From assembly GCA_964444735.1 (NCBI GenBank), contig CAYUIJ010000050.1:1-17463 (forward strand): a DNA stretch of 17,463 nt. The letters run 5' to 3'. The notes beneath the pieces were generated by a model that saw only the letters and a list, made by a program, of their open reading frames with translations, ran no database searches and was not told where the DNA came from. This document shows positions 17,163 through 17,463 of this stretch, in pieces (positions within the stretch are counted from its first letter, which is position 1; every line of letters begins with the position of its first letter). Position numbers and translations under genes: made by a program. Origin of the DNA: Phocaeicola_A sp964444735 (GTDB lineage: Bacteria; Bacteroidota; Bacteroidia; Bacteroidales; Bacteroidaceae).

Positions 17163-17170
17163 AATACCCG

Positions 17171-17178
17171 CAAAGTTA
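17171..17178 (-). promoter_or_regulatory. -7 element just upstream of the porin gene
   Basis: TAACTTTG on the minus strand is a full -7 match, eight bases from the porin ATG (17162). No TTTG lies 19-21 nt upstream. If active it would give an almost leaderless mRNA; it may also be a chance match. Confidence 0.4.
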
Positions 17179-17463
17179 AATAAAAAAATCAGTTTACTTT
17201 AATAATAATGACTCGTAAGATTCATTTCCCTTTTAGGTATTTACAGATAATTCTGAAAAAATACGTTTGTCTTTTTTTTACTGTGGCAAGGCTTTCTTTA
17301 TGCAAATTGCGGTATGCCTTTACGGATTTTATGGCCTAATGATTTTTCTAAAATTACACCCTAATACTATACTACGCTTGAAATAAGCGGCTTAGAGAAA
17401 GTTCTTGTTTGGAACAGGCAATGACTTGGCAGCTTTCATAATTTCAGCATTTTATATGCTTTT
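17179..17463. other. Right-edge intergenic stretch, no supported gene
   Basis: AT-rich DNA without a credible gene. A minus-strand frame entering from the edge ends quickly (a short MKAAKSLPVPNKNFL-like tail ending near 17395), and frames are interrupted elsewhere. A plus-strand TACGTTTG at 17262-17269 resembles a -7 element but lacks its TTTG partner. I see no tRNA, repeat or clear terminator. Confidence 0.45.

Noticed and set aside
1..17463. tRNA, rRNA, CRISPR arrays, insertion sequences or phage genes
   Set aside because: Reading through the window gave no spaced direct repeats, no cloverleaf-like segments, no transposase or integrase motifs and no terminal inverted repeats. A short or diverged RNA gene could still be missed by eye.

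Overview
The window looks like chromosomal DNA of a gut Bacteroidales bacterium, most likely Bacteroides or Phocaeicola. The evidence is a Porin_10-type outer-membrane protein with the classic Bacteroides N-terminal pattern, several promoters of the Bacteroidetes form (TTTG about 19 nt upstream of TAnnTTTG), a very long periplasmic-repeat histidine kinase of a Bacteroides-type family, a carboxynorspermidine dehydrogenase, and a bcp-recA pair. The species cannot be fixed from the sequence alone.

Layout. Positions 1-463 hold no recognisable gene. Positions 464-6214 (minus strand) are a tightly overlapping three-gene operon: a 1434-residue double sensor kinase, a NarL/LuxR-type response regulator, and a short membrane protein resembling an internally deleted AbgT transporter. 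Its own promoter lies at 6262-6292. Positions 6306-6732 (minus) hold a cobalamin riboswitch with its own promoter and a terminator-like hairpin but no substantial reading frame, so it looks like a free-standing regulatory RNA. A polyprenyl diphosphate synthase (minus, 6918-7895) and polA (plus, 7987-10761) are divergent; polA is followed by a clear intrinsic terminator at 10914-10948. Between polA and recA, at about 11026-11615, lies a decayed 3' end of a type III restriction (Res)-like gene with a homopolymer frameshift and several stops. Positions 11854-14590 (minus) are an apparent operon: carboxynorspermidine dehydrogenase, bacterioferritin comigratory protein (a peroxiredoxin), and recA. 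Positions 14694-15095 are unresolved. A Porin_10-type outer-membrane protein (minus, 15096-17162) follows, and the last 300 bases carry no supported gene.

How the parts fit. polA, recA and bcp are housekeeping genes for DNA repair and oxidative-stress defence, the synthase makes an isoprenoid chain (probably for menaquinone), and the dehydrogenase makes polyamines. The most unusual part is the left third: a stand-alone B12-sensing RNA beside an insulated signalling operon. In that operon one polypeptide carries two half-kinases (one with an intact ATP site but no obvious phosphoacceptor histidine, the other with the histidine but an eroded ATP site). Its partner is a response regulator translationally coupled to a mini-AbgT protein.
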